DNA from: Pseudoprevotella muciniphila
Lineage (GTDB): Bacteria; Bacteroidota; Bacteroidia; Bacteroidales; Bacteroidaceae
Assembly: GCF_003265305.2 (NCBI RefSeq)
Contig: NZ_CP033459.1
Coordinates: forward strand, 2,356,001-2,420,000
Length of the DNA stretch: 64,000 nucleotides
Direction of reading: 5' to 3'
Shown here: positions 55,494 to 64,000 of the stretch, piece after piece
Numbering within the stretch: position 1 is the first letter of the stretch
Layout: every line of letters begins with the position of its first letter
The notes under the pieces: generated by a model
The model's database searches: none
Told to the model about the DNA's origin: nothing
What the model saw: the letters and a program-made list of their open reading frames with translations, nothing else
Position numbers and translations under genes: made by a program

Positions 55494-55766
55494 ATGATGA
55501 TAAACATAGACCTTGACGAACTAACCAAACTCACCGAGCAAATGACACCCATCAGTGACATTGCTCTTTTGCTCGACATCCCAGAAGGCGACCTGCGCGA
55601 TGCGGTGTCCGACCACGAAAGCCCCGTCAGTATCGCCTATCGTAAAGCAAAGGCACGGCTAACTTTGCAAATGCGTCAGCAGGACATCGAACTTGCAGAA
55701 GCAGGATCGCCGTCAGCTGCCGAAGCTATGCGAAGCCACTTACTTAAAATGTTACAAGACGAGTGA
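55494..55766 (+). CDS. Small HTH-like phage protein
   Basis: A 90-residue helical protein with a helix-turn-helix-like segment (ISDIALLLDIPEGDLRDAV, about 19-37). This could be a terminase small-subunit-like or packaging regulator. Its stop overlaps the next gene's GTG start by four bases. Confidence 0.5.
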   Translation: MMINIDLDELTKLTEQMTPISDIALLLDIPEGDLRDAVSDHESPVSIAYRKAKARLTLQMRQQDIELAEAGSPSAAEAMRSHLLKMLQDE

Positions 55767-56380
55767 ACCCCGAACTAATCAAACGCACCCAAGATTTTCT
55801 TTTCGCAAGCGAAGAAGAAATGGAAAAGGCACACGTCCCGATTGACGTGCGCCAGCGTTTGTATCGGCTTCGGGATATGTATTCTTATTGGCTTCGCAAC
55901 CCCAAACAAGGCGACCGCCACATTCTCGCCGAGATAAAGCGGCGAAACGGCTTGGGCGACACACAAGCCTACGAAGACCTCCGCTTGCTGAAGCTCTGTC
56001 TGGGCAACCTCCAGCAGATGACACGCGACTGGTATCAATACTTATTCATCGCACGTTGCGAGGAAGGCTTTCAGATGGCACGCGACAAAGGCGATGCCGG
56101 AGCCTTCGCCAAAGTCCTCGCTTCGCTCGGCAAGTTCACGCGCCTCGACCACGAGCAACTTACAGGCCCCGACTACTCGCAGATTATCCCACAGCAGTTT
56201 GAGATAACCAGCGACCCGTCGGTGGCAGGCTTCCAACGCATCCCCAACGTGTTGCAGCTTACGCAACAGTTGGAAAAGCGTTTCAAGAAAGAAATCGAAG
56301 CCGCAGAGTACGAAGTTATCGAAGTAAAACCCATATACGAAAATGAACCAGCCCATTCTGCGACATATCCGCAAAATTGA
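55763..56380 (+). CDS. Phage protein, possible small terminase
   Basis: A 205-residue protein starting at a GTG (the sequence gacGTGA-like overlap with the previous stop favours it). It is mostly helical (LRDMYSYWLRNPKQGDRHIL, then DTQAYEDLRLLKLCLGNLQQ). The helical, charged layout and position are compatible with a small terminase, but no large terminase follows. It ends inside the next gene. Confidence 0.45.
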   Translation: MNPELIKRTQDFLFASEEEMEKAHVPIDVRQRLYRLRDMYSYWLRNPKQGDRHILAEIKRRNGLGDTQAYEDLRLLKLCLGNLQQMTRDWYQYLFIARCEEGFQMARDKGDAGAFAKVLASLGKFTRLDHEQLTGPDYSQIIPQQFEITSDPSVAGFQRIPNVLQLTQQLEKRFKKEIEAAEYEVIEVKPIYENEPAHSATYPQN

Positions 56381-56765
56381 ATATTGCGCCGCCTATCATT
56401 TGAAACGCGCCATCATTCTGCCAGCCCAAGCCATAGCCCTTGTTCGTGACCCTATGCCCTGGCAGGAACTTCCGCTTGTCGGACTTGCTTCTCTTGAAGT
56501 TAACGACGAAGTGGAAAATGGTGTACGGATGTATACGTCTAAACTCACAGCTATACTCTGTAAACCATTTCAGCACTCCTCACGCCCATCGGCTTTCCGT
56601 CTTACAGATGTTCAAAACCGAACCTACATCCTTGGCACTTCCTATTCCCCATATCCCTTTGTCTCTCAGACCTTGTCTTGCACAACTGAGTCTTCAAAGA
56701 GCTCTACAACAGTCTTATCAATAAATCACCAATCCATCTATCCTTTACTCTCTATAGGTATATAA
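56343..56765 (+). CDS. Phage protein of unknown function
   Basis: A 140-residue protein (MNQPILRHIRKIEYCAAYHL). It overlaps the previous gene by 38 bases in another frame and ends one base before the stop of the convergent TPR gene. Ser/Thr-rich C-terminal half (YSPYPFVSQTLSC). It is the last phage-like gene. Confidence 0.5.
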   Translation: MNQPILRHIRKIEYCAAYHLKRAIILPAQAIALVRDPMPWQELPLVGLASLEVNDEVENGVRMYTSKLTAILCKPFQHSSRPSAFRLTDVQNRTYILGTSYSPYPFVSQTLSCTTESSKSSTTVLSINHQSIYPLLSIGI

Positions 56766-58565
56766 TTATACATCGCTATCATCCAGCGCATCACCAAGAA
56801 GTTCTGATATTTCTTTTGAAAGGCGATGAGCAGAACTTCGTGGAATATCTGTAACCACCATTATTTCCGACCAACTTAATCCCAGTTTGAGCAGATAGCA
56901 AATTTTTAATTTCCTTTCATTCAGTTTTTTGATTCGTTTTTCTGCCTTATAAAGAAAATCAGGGTCAGCTAAATTGATGGCATCCATAAGTAACGACCAA
57001 TCATCACCATTTATACGAACGCCATTTTTGTAGTTCGCAGCATCTTTAAATTTTCTGAATATTTTCTTTTTACTGACACCTGCTGCTGTGTTCAATTTCA
57101 CTTTGGTCAATCTCGTATTTCTTTCCTCCGTTTTCTTGATCCGTTCTTTTTGTTGTTCTATTATCTTTTCTCGTTGAGCGAGAATCTTGTCCTGCTTTTC
57201 TATTCTCACTTGATTAAGTTCTATTATGCTTTCATTTCTTTGAATTTCTACTTCTTTGCCGGCAATGATGCTCTGTTGCTCTGAAATACTTCTTCTCTGA
57301 TTCTCAATAATACTCTCTTTGTCGTGCAATTCCAAATCCTTTTTGAATAGCTTATGCTTTAACTTTTTCCTGTATTTCATGTATATGTAGGTTATAATCC
57401 CAACCAGCAAGAAGGAAATGAGTAATACAAACACAGAAGTTCGCCACAATGCAGATGACTTCTTGTATGCAGCAGCTTCAGCTTCAATGTCTCGGTTGTA
57501 CTGATATTCATTGTGAGCATCTTCTGCCAATGCCTGTTGCTGCTTGAGGTTAAACGAGTCAATGTTGGTCGCATATAGATGAGCGTATTTCAAAGCGTCT
57601 TCAGTTTTTCCCTGTTCGGACAAGACCTCCATCAGTCCTCGTGCTTCCTCACAATTTCCACTAAGGCTCAAATCTGACTCAAGAACTTTCTGATAATATA
57701 TAGCAGACGAATCCAATTGATTTGCATGCTGGAAATAAACGGCCTTTGCCATGTAATAATTTCGAGGTATTCTGCCGTCCAAATGGTCATCTAAAAGCGA
57801 TACGAGTTCAGTTGCTTTCTTTATGCTGTCTTCCTTTGCGTAGAAAGAAGCCTGTTCAGCAATAATATCTGTGTTTGAGCTATAGGAAGCATCCTGTTTA
57901 ATAAGGTTGATAGCTTGGTCATAATAGAGTTGCATAGAATCTTTCAGTCCTAAATGTTGGTAGCATGTTGCTACATCCATCAGGCTGCGTTCATCCAATT
58001 TGCCAATCCTATCTTGCAGGAGGTACTCATTTTTGGAAAACTTTAGTGCATTCTTAAAATCGTGTAACTTGAAGTATATGAATGAAAGCTGTGAATAAAT
58101 GTTAGAAAGTATCAATGTATCAATCTTCTCATCAGTCTGCTGAGCTATTTCAACTGCTTTCAGATAATTCCTCGCAGCACCGGGGGCGTCGTGCATATCT
58201 CTGTGAACACTCCCCAAATAGTAATAGGCTTCCATCCTTTCATTAGCGAAGCCGTTTTGGTCATAATAAGAAACAACTTCTTTAATTAGCGAGTCGGAAG
58301 TATGAGGAATAAAAGCCTTGTCCTGTGCTTTAATCTTTAAGAGGAGATACCTATGCCTCGTTCTGTCCTCCATGTTCTCTATTTGCGTCTCTATTGAGTC
58401 AAGCTTTTCGCAGGCGTTCTTCGGTTCGGAATAGCAAAGAGAATCAACATGCGCCAAAAAGTCTTGTAAGTTTTGACTTGTTGAGTTTGCGTTAAAACTG
58501 CCAAAATATTTTCCAACAATAAATGAACAGATTATGCACAAGACTAGAATTGCAACTTTCTTCAT
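56766..58565 (-). CDS. TPR-containing membrane regulator
   Basis: A 599-residue protein (start at 58565, MKKVAILVLC; an upstream TTG is less likely). It has an N-terminal signal anchor, about eight tetratricopeptide-like helical repeats in the periplasmic part (about 30-345), a transmembrane helix (about 367-388, FVLLISFLLVGIITYIYM), then a long coiled coil (about 395-480) and a short C-terminal helix-turn-helix-like domain (KICYLLKLGLSWSEIMVVTD, about 550-570). This architecture is common in Bacteroidota one-component regulators that sense periplasmic signals. It is divergent from the DUF3244 gene and the peptide-processing locus, which it may control. Confidence 0.75.
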   Translation of the reverse strand: MKKVAILVLCIICSFIVGKYFGSFNANSTSQNLQDFLAHVDSLCYSEPKNACEKLDSIETQIENMEDRTRHRYLLLKIKAQDKAFIPHTSDSLIKEVVSYYDQNGFANERMEAYYYLGSVHRDMHDAPGAARNYLKAVEIAQQTDEKIDTLILSNIYSQLSFIYFKLHDFKNALKFSKNEYLLQDRIGKLDERSLMDVATCYQHLGLKDSMQLYYDQAINLIKQDASYSSNTDIIAEQASFYAKEDSIKKATELVSLLDDHLDGRIPRNYYMAKAVYFQHANQLDSSAIYYQKVLESDLSLSGNCEEARGLMEVLSEQGKTEDALKYAHLYATNIDSFNLKQQQALAEDAHNEYQYNRDIEAEAAAYKKSSALWRTSVFVLLISFLLVGIITYIYMKYRKKLKHKLFKKDLELHDKESIIENQRRSISEQQSIIAGKEVEIQRNESIIELNQVRIEKQDKILAQREKIIEQQKERIKKTEERNTRLTKVKLNTAAGVSKKKIFRKFKDAANYKNGVRINGDDWSLLMDAINLADPDFLYKAEKRIKKLNERKLKICYLLKLGLSWSEIMVVTDIPRSSAHRLSKEISELLGDALDDSDV

Positions 58566-58783
58566 AAGCAAAAACTAAAATCTTTTGAAGTGCAAATGTA
58601 CTAAGATTTGTGTTAAACGCCTCTATTTTAACACTCGTTATTACAATTACTTTATTTTTTTGCTAAAAATAATCTCATAAAAATGTTTGTTTAACACATT
58701 GATAATCAATACTGTAAATGGGGGGGGGTAAATTTTTAGATTTAGTTTTTGGGATTTTCGCGGGATTAATAGGACGCTTTTTG
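58566..58783. other. Divergent promoter region
   Basis: A+T-rich stretch with a run of nine Gs at 58720-58728 and no gene. Any leftward promoter for the TPR regulator would lie here, but no clear box is visible. Confidence 0.4.
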
Positions 58784-58816
58784 TTTGCAGGATTATTATG
58801 CCGACTCGTAACTTTG
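58784..58816 (+). promoter_or_regulatory. Promoter of the DUF3244 gene
   Basis: TTTG at 58784-58787, a 21-bp spacer and TAACTTTG at 58809-58816 match the Bacteroidota consensus. The leader is about 55 nt. Confidence 0.8.
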
Positions 58817-58877
58817 CATTCGCTTAATTAAAAACAAAACGTATCAAACACAAACTTAATCAAACATAACTATCATT

Positions 58878-59291
58878 ATGAAAAAAATTAATTTAAGAAT
58901 TTGCGTTTTCGCAATGTTTTCCTGTCTGTTCAGCTTCGGTCTAGCGCAATCGTTGGATTCTATACCTATTCCTTTCACCATGTTAAACGGTGACATTATA
59001 GGAGACTCACACGGTAGGCATAGAGGCCCGGCACTGAACCAGCCATTACCTGTTGTTTATTATGATACAACAGAAGAGTTTTTATATTTCGAGTCAGAAG
59101 AATTAATTAATGGGCTATCAGTACAAATTGTGGACGAATCAGGTGTTATCATAGAAGAGCAAATTATGACCATCCAGCCTGACGTGTATACAACAATTGA
59201 TGTTAGCAACCTATCTGAAGGGTTATACTTTATAATAATCTATATGAACGGTCGTACCTATATTGGCGAATTTGAGCCTGGTGGTATTTAG
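58878..59291 (+). CDS. DUF3244-like secreted protein
   Basis: A 137-residue protein with a signal peptide (about 1-24, GLAQS). The rest is an immunoglobulin-like beta sandwich with a pattern VYYDTTEEFLYFESEEL..VQIVDESGVIIEEQ..VSNLSEGLYFIII (given in parts), typical of the DUF3244 proteins often encoded beside TPR regulators in Bacteroidota. It may be exported by the neighbouring system or act as a surface ligand; that is inferred. Confidence 0.7.
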   Translation: MKKINLRICVFAMFSCLFSFGLAQSLDSIPIPFTMLNGDIIGDSHGRHRGPALNQPLPVVYYDTTEEFLYFESEELINGLSVQIVDESGVIIEEQIMTIQPDVYTTIDVSNLSEGLYFIIIYMNGRTYIGEFEPGGI

Positions 59292-59630
59292 AATCGTATT
59301 CTTACTCTCAATAGATGAAGAAAACCAATACAATTGTAAGTCTAAATGTTACTAATTTGTTATTGTAATCTTTCAGCAGTCAGTATTACGGTTTGTGCCC
59401 CAAACAGGGACAAATCCGTAATACTACGAGAGTTTGTTAATCAATTTGTCTTTAATTGTCAAAACCGCGTTGAGAGTCTCAAAAACTAAAAAAACAACAG
59501 TTCAAAAATACAAGAAGAGTTTCCTGCTGGCAATTACTTAATTTTAAGTAAACTTTAATGGCTTTCAGTCCACGCTGTAATATCACGCTGACAGAAGCTA
59601 TTTAATAAATAATCTATATCATATTTGAAG
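59292..59630. other. Intergenic stretch before the VKOR-fusion operon
   Basis: No gene of convincing length. The strongest feature is a long hairpin at 59382-59425 (see next entry). No GG-leader peptide of the expected size (40-80 codons with a double-glycine) could be found in this gap. Confidence 0.4.
59382..59425 (+). terminator. Long hairpin between DUF3244 and VKOR-fusion genes
   Basis: AGTATTACGG (59382-59391) pairs with CCGTAATACT (59416-59425); the inner tTTGTgCCC/GGGaCAAA extends it with mismatches. No clear T run follows, so it is a terminator or processing site of unknown strength. Confidence 0.5.
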
Positions 59631-61184
59631 ATGGCGACACCATTCGAAAGATTCTTATCGGACCTTAAAGTTGTTCATACAGAAAAGTTTACAGATACGG
59701 TGTATAATGAGCATCCGTATAAATATACTTTATATGGATTGGGTCAGATGTTGTCTCGCTATAAGATAGAGAATGAGGCACTGAAATTGGAGAAGAAGGA
59801 TGAGTTTCTACAACTTCAAACACCTTTTATTGCTCAAGCAGCACATGATATTGTTATCGTAAAGTCATTAAGCGACAAGGAAGTGGTCTATGACTGGTAT
59901 GGAGATGACATCAAAATAGATTATTCAAAGTTCAAGGACATTTTCACTGGGGTCGTTCTCCTTGCTTATCCCGATGAAAAATCTTCAGAACCTAACTATA
60001 AAGAACATCATCGCAAGGAAATATTGGAGAAGTCCGAGTGGAGTGTCATAGGATTATCCATTTTCCTGTCAGTCTGTTGCTTATTCTTTGCAAATAAAGT
60101 ATATGATGATATACTGCTCTTTCTGAGTAGCCTATTGGGACTTCTTGGAGCATTCGTCTCCTATCTAATCATTCAAAAGACCCTTCATGTAGAAAGCAAA
60201 GCGGCTGATCGGTTGTGTTCCGTTTTCAAGAAGTCCACTTGTAACAACGTCCTGGAAACACCTGCAGCAAAACTGTTTGGTCGATATGGTTGGGGACAAA
60301 TAGGGTTAGCCTATTTTTCTGTAAATCTTATAGCTGCTTTCTCCTTTCCTCCATTTGCTTCTAAATATCTCCCGATAGTATCTATTTGTGCATTGCCTTA
60401 TCCCATTTGGAGCATTTGGTATCAGAAAGTAAAGGCAGGAAGTTGGTGCCCTCTTTGCTTGTTTATCCAACTTATTATATTGGTACAAGCAGTATTGGGC
60501 TTCTTTTCTATGACATCTTCACCTGCAACTATTCACGATTATATAGATTCAAGAATCTTTATCCTTCTTTTAGGTTATCTTGCATTTACCCTCTTGCTAT
60601 GCAAATTTTCTAGACTATATGCAAAAGCAAGTGAAGCCAACGAATGGAAAGCAAAATTAGCATTGCTCAAGTATCGCAAGGATATTATTGAAAAAATGTT
60701 CGATTCTATGCCTAATCATGATAATAGCGAAACAGCCTCACGAATTATCTTTGGTAAAAAAGAATCCCCTTACAGAGTAACTGTATTCAGCAATCCCTAT
60801 TGTAATCCTTGTGCATCAATGCATAAGAAAATAGAAGAACTATATGCCGCAGGATGTCAGATACAATATGTATTTACCTATTTCTCAGAAGATCTCAGCA
60901 TGGTGAATAAATTGATGATGGCTTCATACGAACAACGCGGAGAAGAGCACACATGGAAACTATTATCTGCCTGGTACGATGGTGGGAAAAGCCAGCAGGA
61001 AAAGTTTTTCAGTAGTGAATTAGACACTGAGACTCTGTTTGTGAAAGAAGAGTTCAACAATCATGGAAGATGGAAGAACCTGACAGGTTTTAATGCTACT
61101 CCTACATTGCTATTTAATGGGAAAGAAATGCCTGATTCATACAACACACAAGACCTTCTCTTCATAGTTACCAACGGACTATAA
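59631..61184 (+). CDS. C39-like/vitamin K epoxide reductase/thioredoxin fusion protein
   Basis: A 517-residue inner-membrane protein. Residues about 20-125 resemble the peptidase C39 fold of peptide exporters, but the N-terminal cysteine nucleophile is missing (HTEKFTDTVYNEH is where it would be), so this part is probably a substrate-binding, non-cutting domain. Residues about 135-325 are a VKOR domain with several membrane helices, loop cysteines C196 and C204 and the WCPLC redox pair C273/C276. Residues about 380-515 are a thioredoxin/DsbA-like domain with C391-NP-C394 and the cis-Pro at P491. The protein probably forms or shuffles disulfides in exported peptides. Confidence 0.85.
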   Translation: MATPFERFLSDLKVVHTEKFTDTVYNEHPYKYTLYGLGQMLSRYKIENEALKLEKKDEFLQLQTPFIAQAAHDIVIVKSLSDKEVVYDWYGDDIKIDYSKFKDIFTGVVLLAYPDEKSSEPNYKEHHRKEILEKSEWSVIGLSIFLSVCCLFFANKVYDDILLFLSSLLGLLGAFVSYLIIQKTLHVESKAADRLCSVFKKSTCNNVLETPAAKLFGRYGWGQIGLAYFSVNLIAAFSFPPFASKYLPIVSICALPYPIWSIWYQKVKAGSWCPLCLFIQLIILVQAVLGFFSMTSSPATIHDYIDSRIFILLLGYLAFTLLLCKFSRLYAKASEANEWKAKLALLKYRKDIIEKMFDSMPNHDNSETASRIIFGKKESPYRVTVFSNPYCNPCASMHKKIEELYAAGCQIQYVFTYFSEDLSMVNKLMMASYEQRGEEHTWKLLSAWYDGGKSQQEKFFSSELDTETLFVKEEFNNHGRWKNLTGFNATPTLLFNGKEMPDSYNTQDLLFIVTNGL

Positions 61185-61191
61185 AAATAGA

Positions 61192-61887
61192 ATGAAAACA
61201 AGAATATTCACAAATGAAGAAAAACTCCTGAATCATTTGGTACTTCACTCTAATGATATGCCATCTGCATTAGGACTTCTCAACGGGCAAATGGGAATAG
61301 TCATTGTTTTGGCTCACTATGCAAGAGTCAGGAAACAGCATCAGATAGAGAGAGTTTCCGAACTCCTCCTGGAGAACATCTTAAAACGGCTGACCAAAAC
61401 AGTAAGTATAGATTTTGCAGATGGATTATGCGGCATAGGCTGGGGGTTGGAATATCTTATACAAAACGACTATATGAAAGGAAACTCGGCTGAGTTGCTC
61501 CAAGAAGTGGATGCAAAAATTATGGAACACGATGTGCTGAGAATTCAAGATACAAGTCTTGATACCGGCTTGGAGGGAACACTTCACTATGTATTGGCAC
61601 ACTTGCAGGGTGCTAACCGGGCAGGACAAAGAGTTTTTGATAAAGATTACCTTGAAAATTTGGTTACAAGAGTACGGCAATTATGTATAAATAATCAGAA
61701 AAATCAAGATTTTCAAAATCTGTTTGCAAAACTCATCGAAGGCATCAATGGCAGCGAAAATTTTTATGGATTTCAACTATTACGATTTATCAAACCAAAA
61801 TATAATCCCAAGTTTCTGACTCTGAAAGAGGGAACGGCAGGTCAATTGGAATTACTCATAAACCGAACAGTGGAGCAATCATTATGA
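61192..61887 (+). CDS. Short LanC-like protein
   Basis: A 231-residue protein. FADGLCGIGWGLEYLI (about 75-90), TGLEGTLHYVLAHL (about 123-136) and the general helix pattern match the first half of the alpha/alpha barrel of LanC-type cyclases. The zinc ligands of LanC (a Cys and a Cys-His pair in the second half) are not present, and the protein is about half the usual length of 400. It is therefore unlikely to catalyse lanthionine formation by itself. It overlaps the next gene by four bases (ATGA). Confidence 0.7.
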   Translation: MKTRIFTNEEKLLNHLVLHSNDMPSALGLLNGQMGIVIVLAHYARVRKQHQIERVSELLLENILKRLTKTVSIDFADGLCGIGWGLEYLIQNDYMKGNSAELLQEVDAKIMEHDVLRIQDTSLDTGLEGTLHYVLAHLQGANRAGQRVFDKDYLENLVTRVRQLCINNQKNQDFQNLFAKLIEGINGSENFYGFQLLRFIKPKYNPKFLTLKEGTAGQLELLINRTVEQSL

Positions 61888-63125
61888 AGCGTATCTTTTT
61901 AATAGACGAGCATATCAGTTCCAAGCAGAATGGCGTGGGAACTTTTATGACACAATTCCTTGAAAGCCTCCGAAATACTGAATGTGATGTCAACTTCCTT
62001 TCATTTAATGACAGTAATGGCCATTTGCGTATTTCCGTAAAGGATGGTTACAGGTATTATCAAATCCCGTTTAGCAACCGTGGCGACTTCTTAATGAATG
62101 GAGGCCAAGTGTTTCCATTGCTTTCTCTGTATATCAAGGATACACCTGAAAACCTGTTTTTCATCAACCACTCTCCCTGCGCCGACTTTATGAAAGCGTT
62201 GAGAAGAAATTTCCCAAAATCAAAAATTGTCTTTACCATTCATGATCAGGGTTGGACTTCTCCTTGTCTTGGGGATGTTGAAATGCTTCAACATATTTTG
62301 CAGAAGAAAAGAGTCTGTGGGAAAGACAAGAGAGTAGAGCAATTTGTCCGCAGATATTGTCGTAATGAACGGACAATGTATAGAACTGCCGATGCTGTGG
62401 TTTGTCTGAATCAATCTACTTACGACCTGTTGCAAGATTGTTATTTCGTTCCGGAAGAAAAGATATGGCTTATTCCAAATGGAATAGAAATATCGTCTTT
62501 GCAACATTCTCACAGGATGCAGGCACAAAAAGAAGCGAAGTCCAATTTGGGTATTCAGGGTGATGAACAACTGTTCTTGTTTGTCGGTCGTCCTACAAAA
62601 GCAAAGGGACTTTTTGAACTGCTTGCTGCTTATGACAAGTTTTTCCTTAAATATCCAGATACGCGATTAGTCATTGCAGGAGGAGTAGAAAACTTTTCAG
62701 AATGTTCAAAATACTCTATAAACAGCGCGGCACACGTCACTTATACAGGTCTTATCCCAAAAGAAAAACTTGATCTGTGGTATAAGGCCGCTGATTTTGG
62801 CGTTCTACCGTCTTACACAGAACAATGCAGTTTTGCAGGCCTTGAAATGATGAAGAACATAGGAATAGTAATTGCCACCGATGGATGGGGACTTCAGAAG
62901 ATGTTTAAAGAAGGAGATAATGCACTTGTTGCTCACATACCGGACAGGAAAGAGGATAAAACGAACGGACTTGTTGAAAACCTCCTAAAGGCATTAAGTC
63001 AGGCATATCATCTTCAGCAGGAAGAAAGAGAAATGTACAGGAAGAGAACTCAAAAAAATCTTTTGGAGCATTACGATGCTGAAATGATGCGTCAACATTA
63101 TGTAGAACTGATAAATTCATTATAG
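61884..63125 (+). CDS. Glycosyltransferase family 4-type (TIGR04157-like)
   Basis: A 413-residue GT-B-fold glycosyltransferase. The N-terminal domain has FLIDEHISSKQNGVGTFMTQ; the C-terminal donor-binding domain has LFVGRPTKAKGLFELL (about 230-245) and the E-x7-E-type pair in SYTEQCSFAGLEMM (about 312-325). The N-terminal form resembles the TIGR04157 glycosyltransferases found in Bacteroidales natural-product loci. It overlaps the LanC-like gene and is followed by a second glycosyltransferase. Confidence 0.8.
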   Translation: MKRIFLIDEHISSKQNGVGTFMTQFLESLRNTECDVNFLSFNDSNGHLRISVKDGYRYYQIPFSNRGDFLMNGGQVFPLLSLYIKDTPENLFFINHSPCADFMKALRRNFPKSKIVFTIHDQGWTSPCLGDVEMLQHILQKKRVCGKDKRVEQFVRRYCRNERTMYRTADAVVCLNQSTYDLLQDCYFVPEEKIWLIPNGIEISSLQHSHRMQAQKEAKSNLGIQGDEQLFLFVGRPTKAKGLFELLAAYDKFFLKYPDTRLVIAGGVENFSECSKYSINSAAHVTYTGLIPKEKLDLWYKAADFGVLPSYTEQCSFAGLEMMKNIGIVIATDGWGLQKMFKEGDNALVAHIPDRKEDKTNGLVENLLKALSQAYHLQQEEREMYRKRTQKNLLEHYDAEMMRQHYVELINSL

Positions 63126-63127
63126 TT

Positions 63128-63976
63128 ATGAACAGTAAGACAGGTAACTCTCCTCTTGTCAGCATAGTACTTCCTATGTACAATGCTGCCAAATACATCA
63201 AAGAATGTGTCGATAGTATATTGGCACAGACATATTCAGATTTTGAATTGTTGATAATAGACGATGGCTCCACTGATGACAGCGTGAAAATTGTTGAGAC
63301 ATATAAGGATTCTCGTATTCGTCTGATAAGAAACAGTCACGACTTTATAGCTTCCCTCAATAAAGGAATAGTAGAGAGCCGCGGAAAATACATCGCACGA
63401 ATGGATGCAGACGATAAGATGAAACCGCATCGTTTGGAAAAGCAAGTAGAAGTAATGGAAACCATGCCGGAAATAGTTTTGTGCTGTTCCTATATGCAAA
63501 GGATGGGCGGAACAGATATATACAACGCAGGCATTAAAGGACGATTTCCGCACTTCAAGTCGCTGCTTCTCGTCGGCAATTTCATTTCTCACCCAACCAC
63601 TATGATGAGAAAAGAATACTTGGAAACAAACGAGCTGGACTATAAAAACGGTTATCCATACGCGGAGGATTATAAACTATGGACGGAGATTGCTCTGCTC
63701 GGAGGTGGACTGTATATTGTCCCTGAACCACTCATTGACTATCGTGTTTCAGAATCACAAGTAAGCAGAATGCATCATAATACACAGGAAGCATCAGCGC
63801 TAAAGATACGTAATGAATTACTGTCTTATTTGATTGAGCACGAAAGTGGTGAGTATAAAAAACACATCTCCAATTTATATGATAATTTTGTAGCTCTAAA
63901 CGGGAAAAATTTGATAGACGAAGAGACTATTTTCGGAGTTTTCTATCGATTGTTTTCTATACTGGAAAGTAAGTAA
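63128..63976 (+). CDS. Glycosyltransferase family 2
   Basis: A 282-residue GT-A-fold enzyme. LVSIVLPMYNAAKYIKECVD (about 9-28), IIDDGSTDDS and the metal-binding DAD of IARMDADDK (about 92-100) are classical. The C-terminal part has the NPYAED-like PYAEDYKLW stretch. It ends 24 bp before the end of the window, so the operon may continue outside. Confidence 0.88.
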   Translation: MNSKTGNSPLVSIVLPMYNAAKYIKECVDSILAQTYSDFELLIIDDGSTDDSVKIVETYKDSRIRLIRNSHDFIASLNKGIVESRGKYIARMDADDKMKPHRLEKQVEVMETMPEIVLCCSYMQRMGGTDIYNAGIKGRFPHFKSLLLVGNFISHPTTMMRKEYLETNELDYKNGYPYAEDYKLWTEIALLGGGLYIVPEPLIDYRVSESQVSRMHHNTQEASALKIRNELLSYLIEHESGEYKKHISNLYDNFVALNGKNLIDEETIFGVFYRLFSILESK

Positions 63977-64000
63977 ATAGATACCTAAAAGTCAAATAGA

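Overview
The window comes from the chromosome of a Bacteroidota bacterium, most likely a Bacteroidales member close to Prevotellaceae. The evidence is the ribosomal gene order with fusA and no tuf, many Bacteroidota promoters of the form TTTG-N19-21-TAnnTTTG, weak or absent Shine-Dalgarno sequences, T9SS-like C-terminal tails, and families typical of the phylum (DUF2490, DUF4956, DUF3244, DUF4468, DUF4143 ATPases). No species call is made.

Layout. (1) 1-2100: the 3' end of a secreted protein gene, then a frameshifted insertion sequence with doubled, nested ends. (2) 2246-20768: one long str-S10-spc-alpha supercluster, rpsL-rpsG-fusA-(S10 operon)-(spc operon)-secY-map-infA-rpmJ-rpsM-rpsK-rpsD-rpoA-rplQ, with a promoter in front and a terminator behind. 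Hairpin-bearing gaps before rpsJ and rpsH may be regulatory. (3) 20.8-33.5 kb: ordinary chromosomal genes, namely a small HExxH membrane protein, an MFS exporter, an RNA methyltransferase, purL, a lipoprotein, a sugar kinase, two secreted surface proteins, and a three-gene operon of a VTC-type polymerase, DUF4956 and DUF2490. (4) 33.6-34.2 kb: three copies of a 138-bp tandem repeat followed by tRNA-Pro(GGG), which marks the edge of accessory DNA. (5) 34.2-46 kb: a mosaic island with an ArdA remnant, a lipoprotein joining a caspase-like fold to a hypervariable-looking lectin-type domain, a possible CdiA-CT-like toxin, cassettes separated by four copies of a hairpin-rich repeat, and GC-rich plasmid-type genes (ArdC-like, stand-alone MutS domain I). 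(6) 46.0-56.8 kb: a partial prophage with a lysis cassette (holin, amidase, possible unimolecular spanin), a Schlafen/HTH cargo pair, and head genes. No large terminase, portal or intact tape measure is visible. (7) 56.8-64 kb: a TPR regulator divergent from a DUF3244 gene, then a C39-like/VKOR/thioredoxin fusion, a short LanC-like protein and two glycosyltransferases. This arrangement resembles the Bacteroidales GG-leader natural-product loci.

The most interesting items are the caspase-like/FISUMP lipoprotein at 34689-36740, whose last ~62 codons look like a diversified variable region, the repeat-bounded cassette array at 38-42.5 kb, and the peptide maturation/export locus at the right end. 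All family assignments come from reading the translations, and no database search was run.
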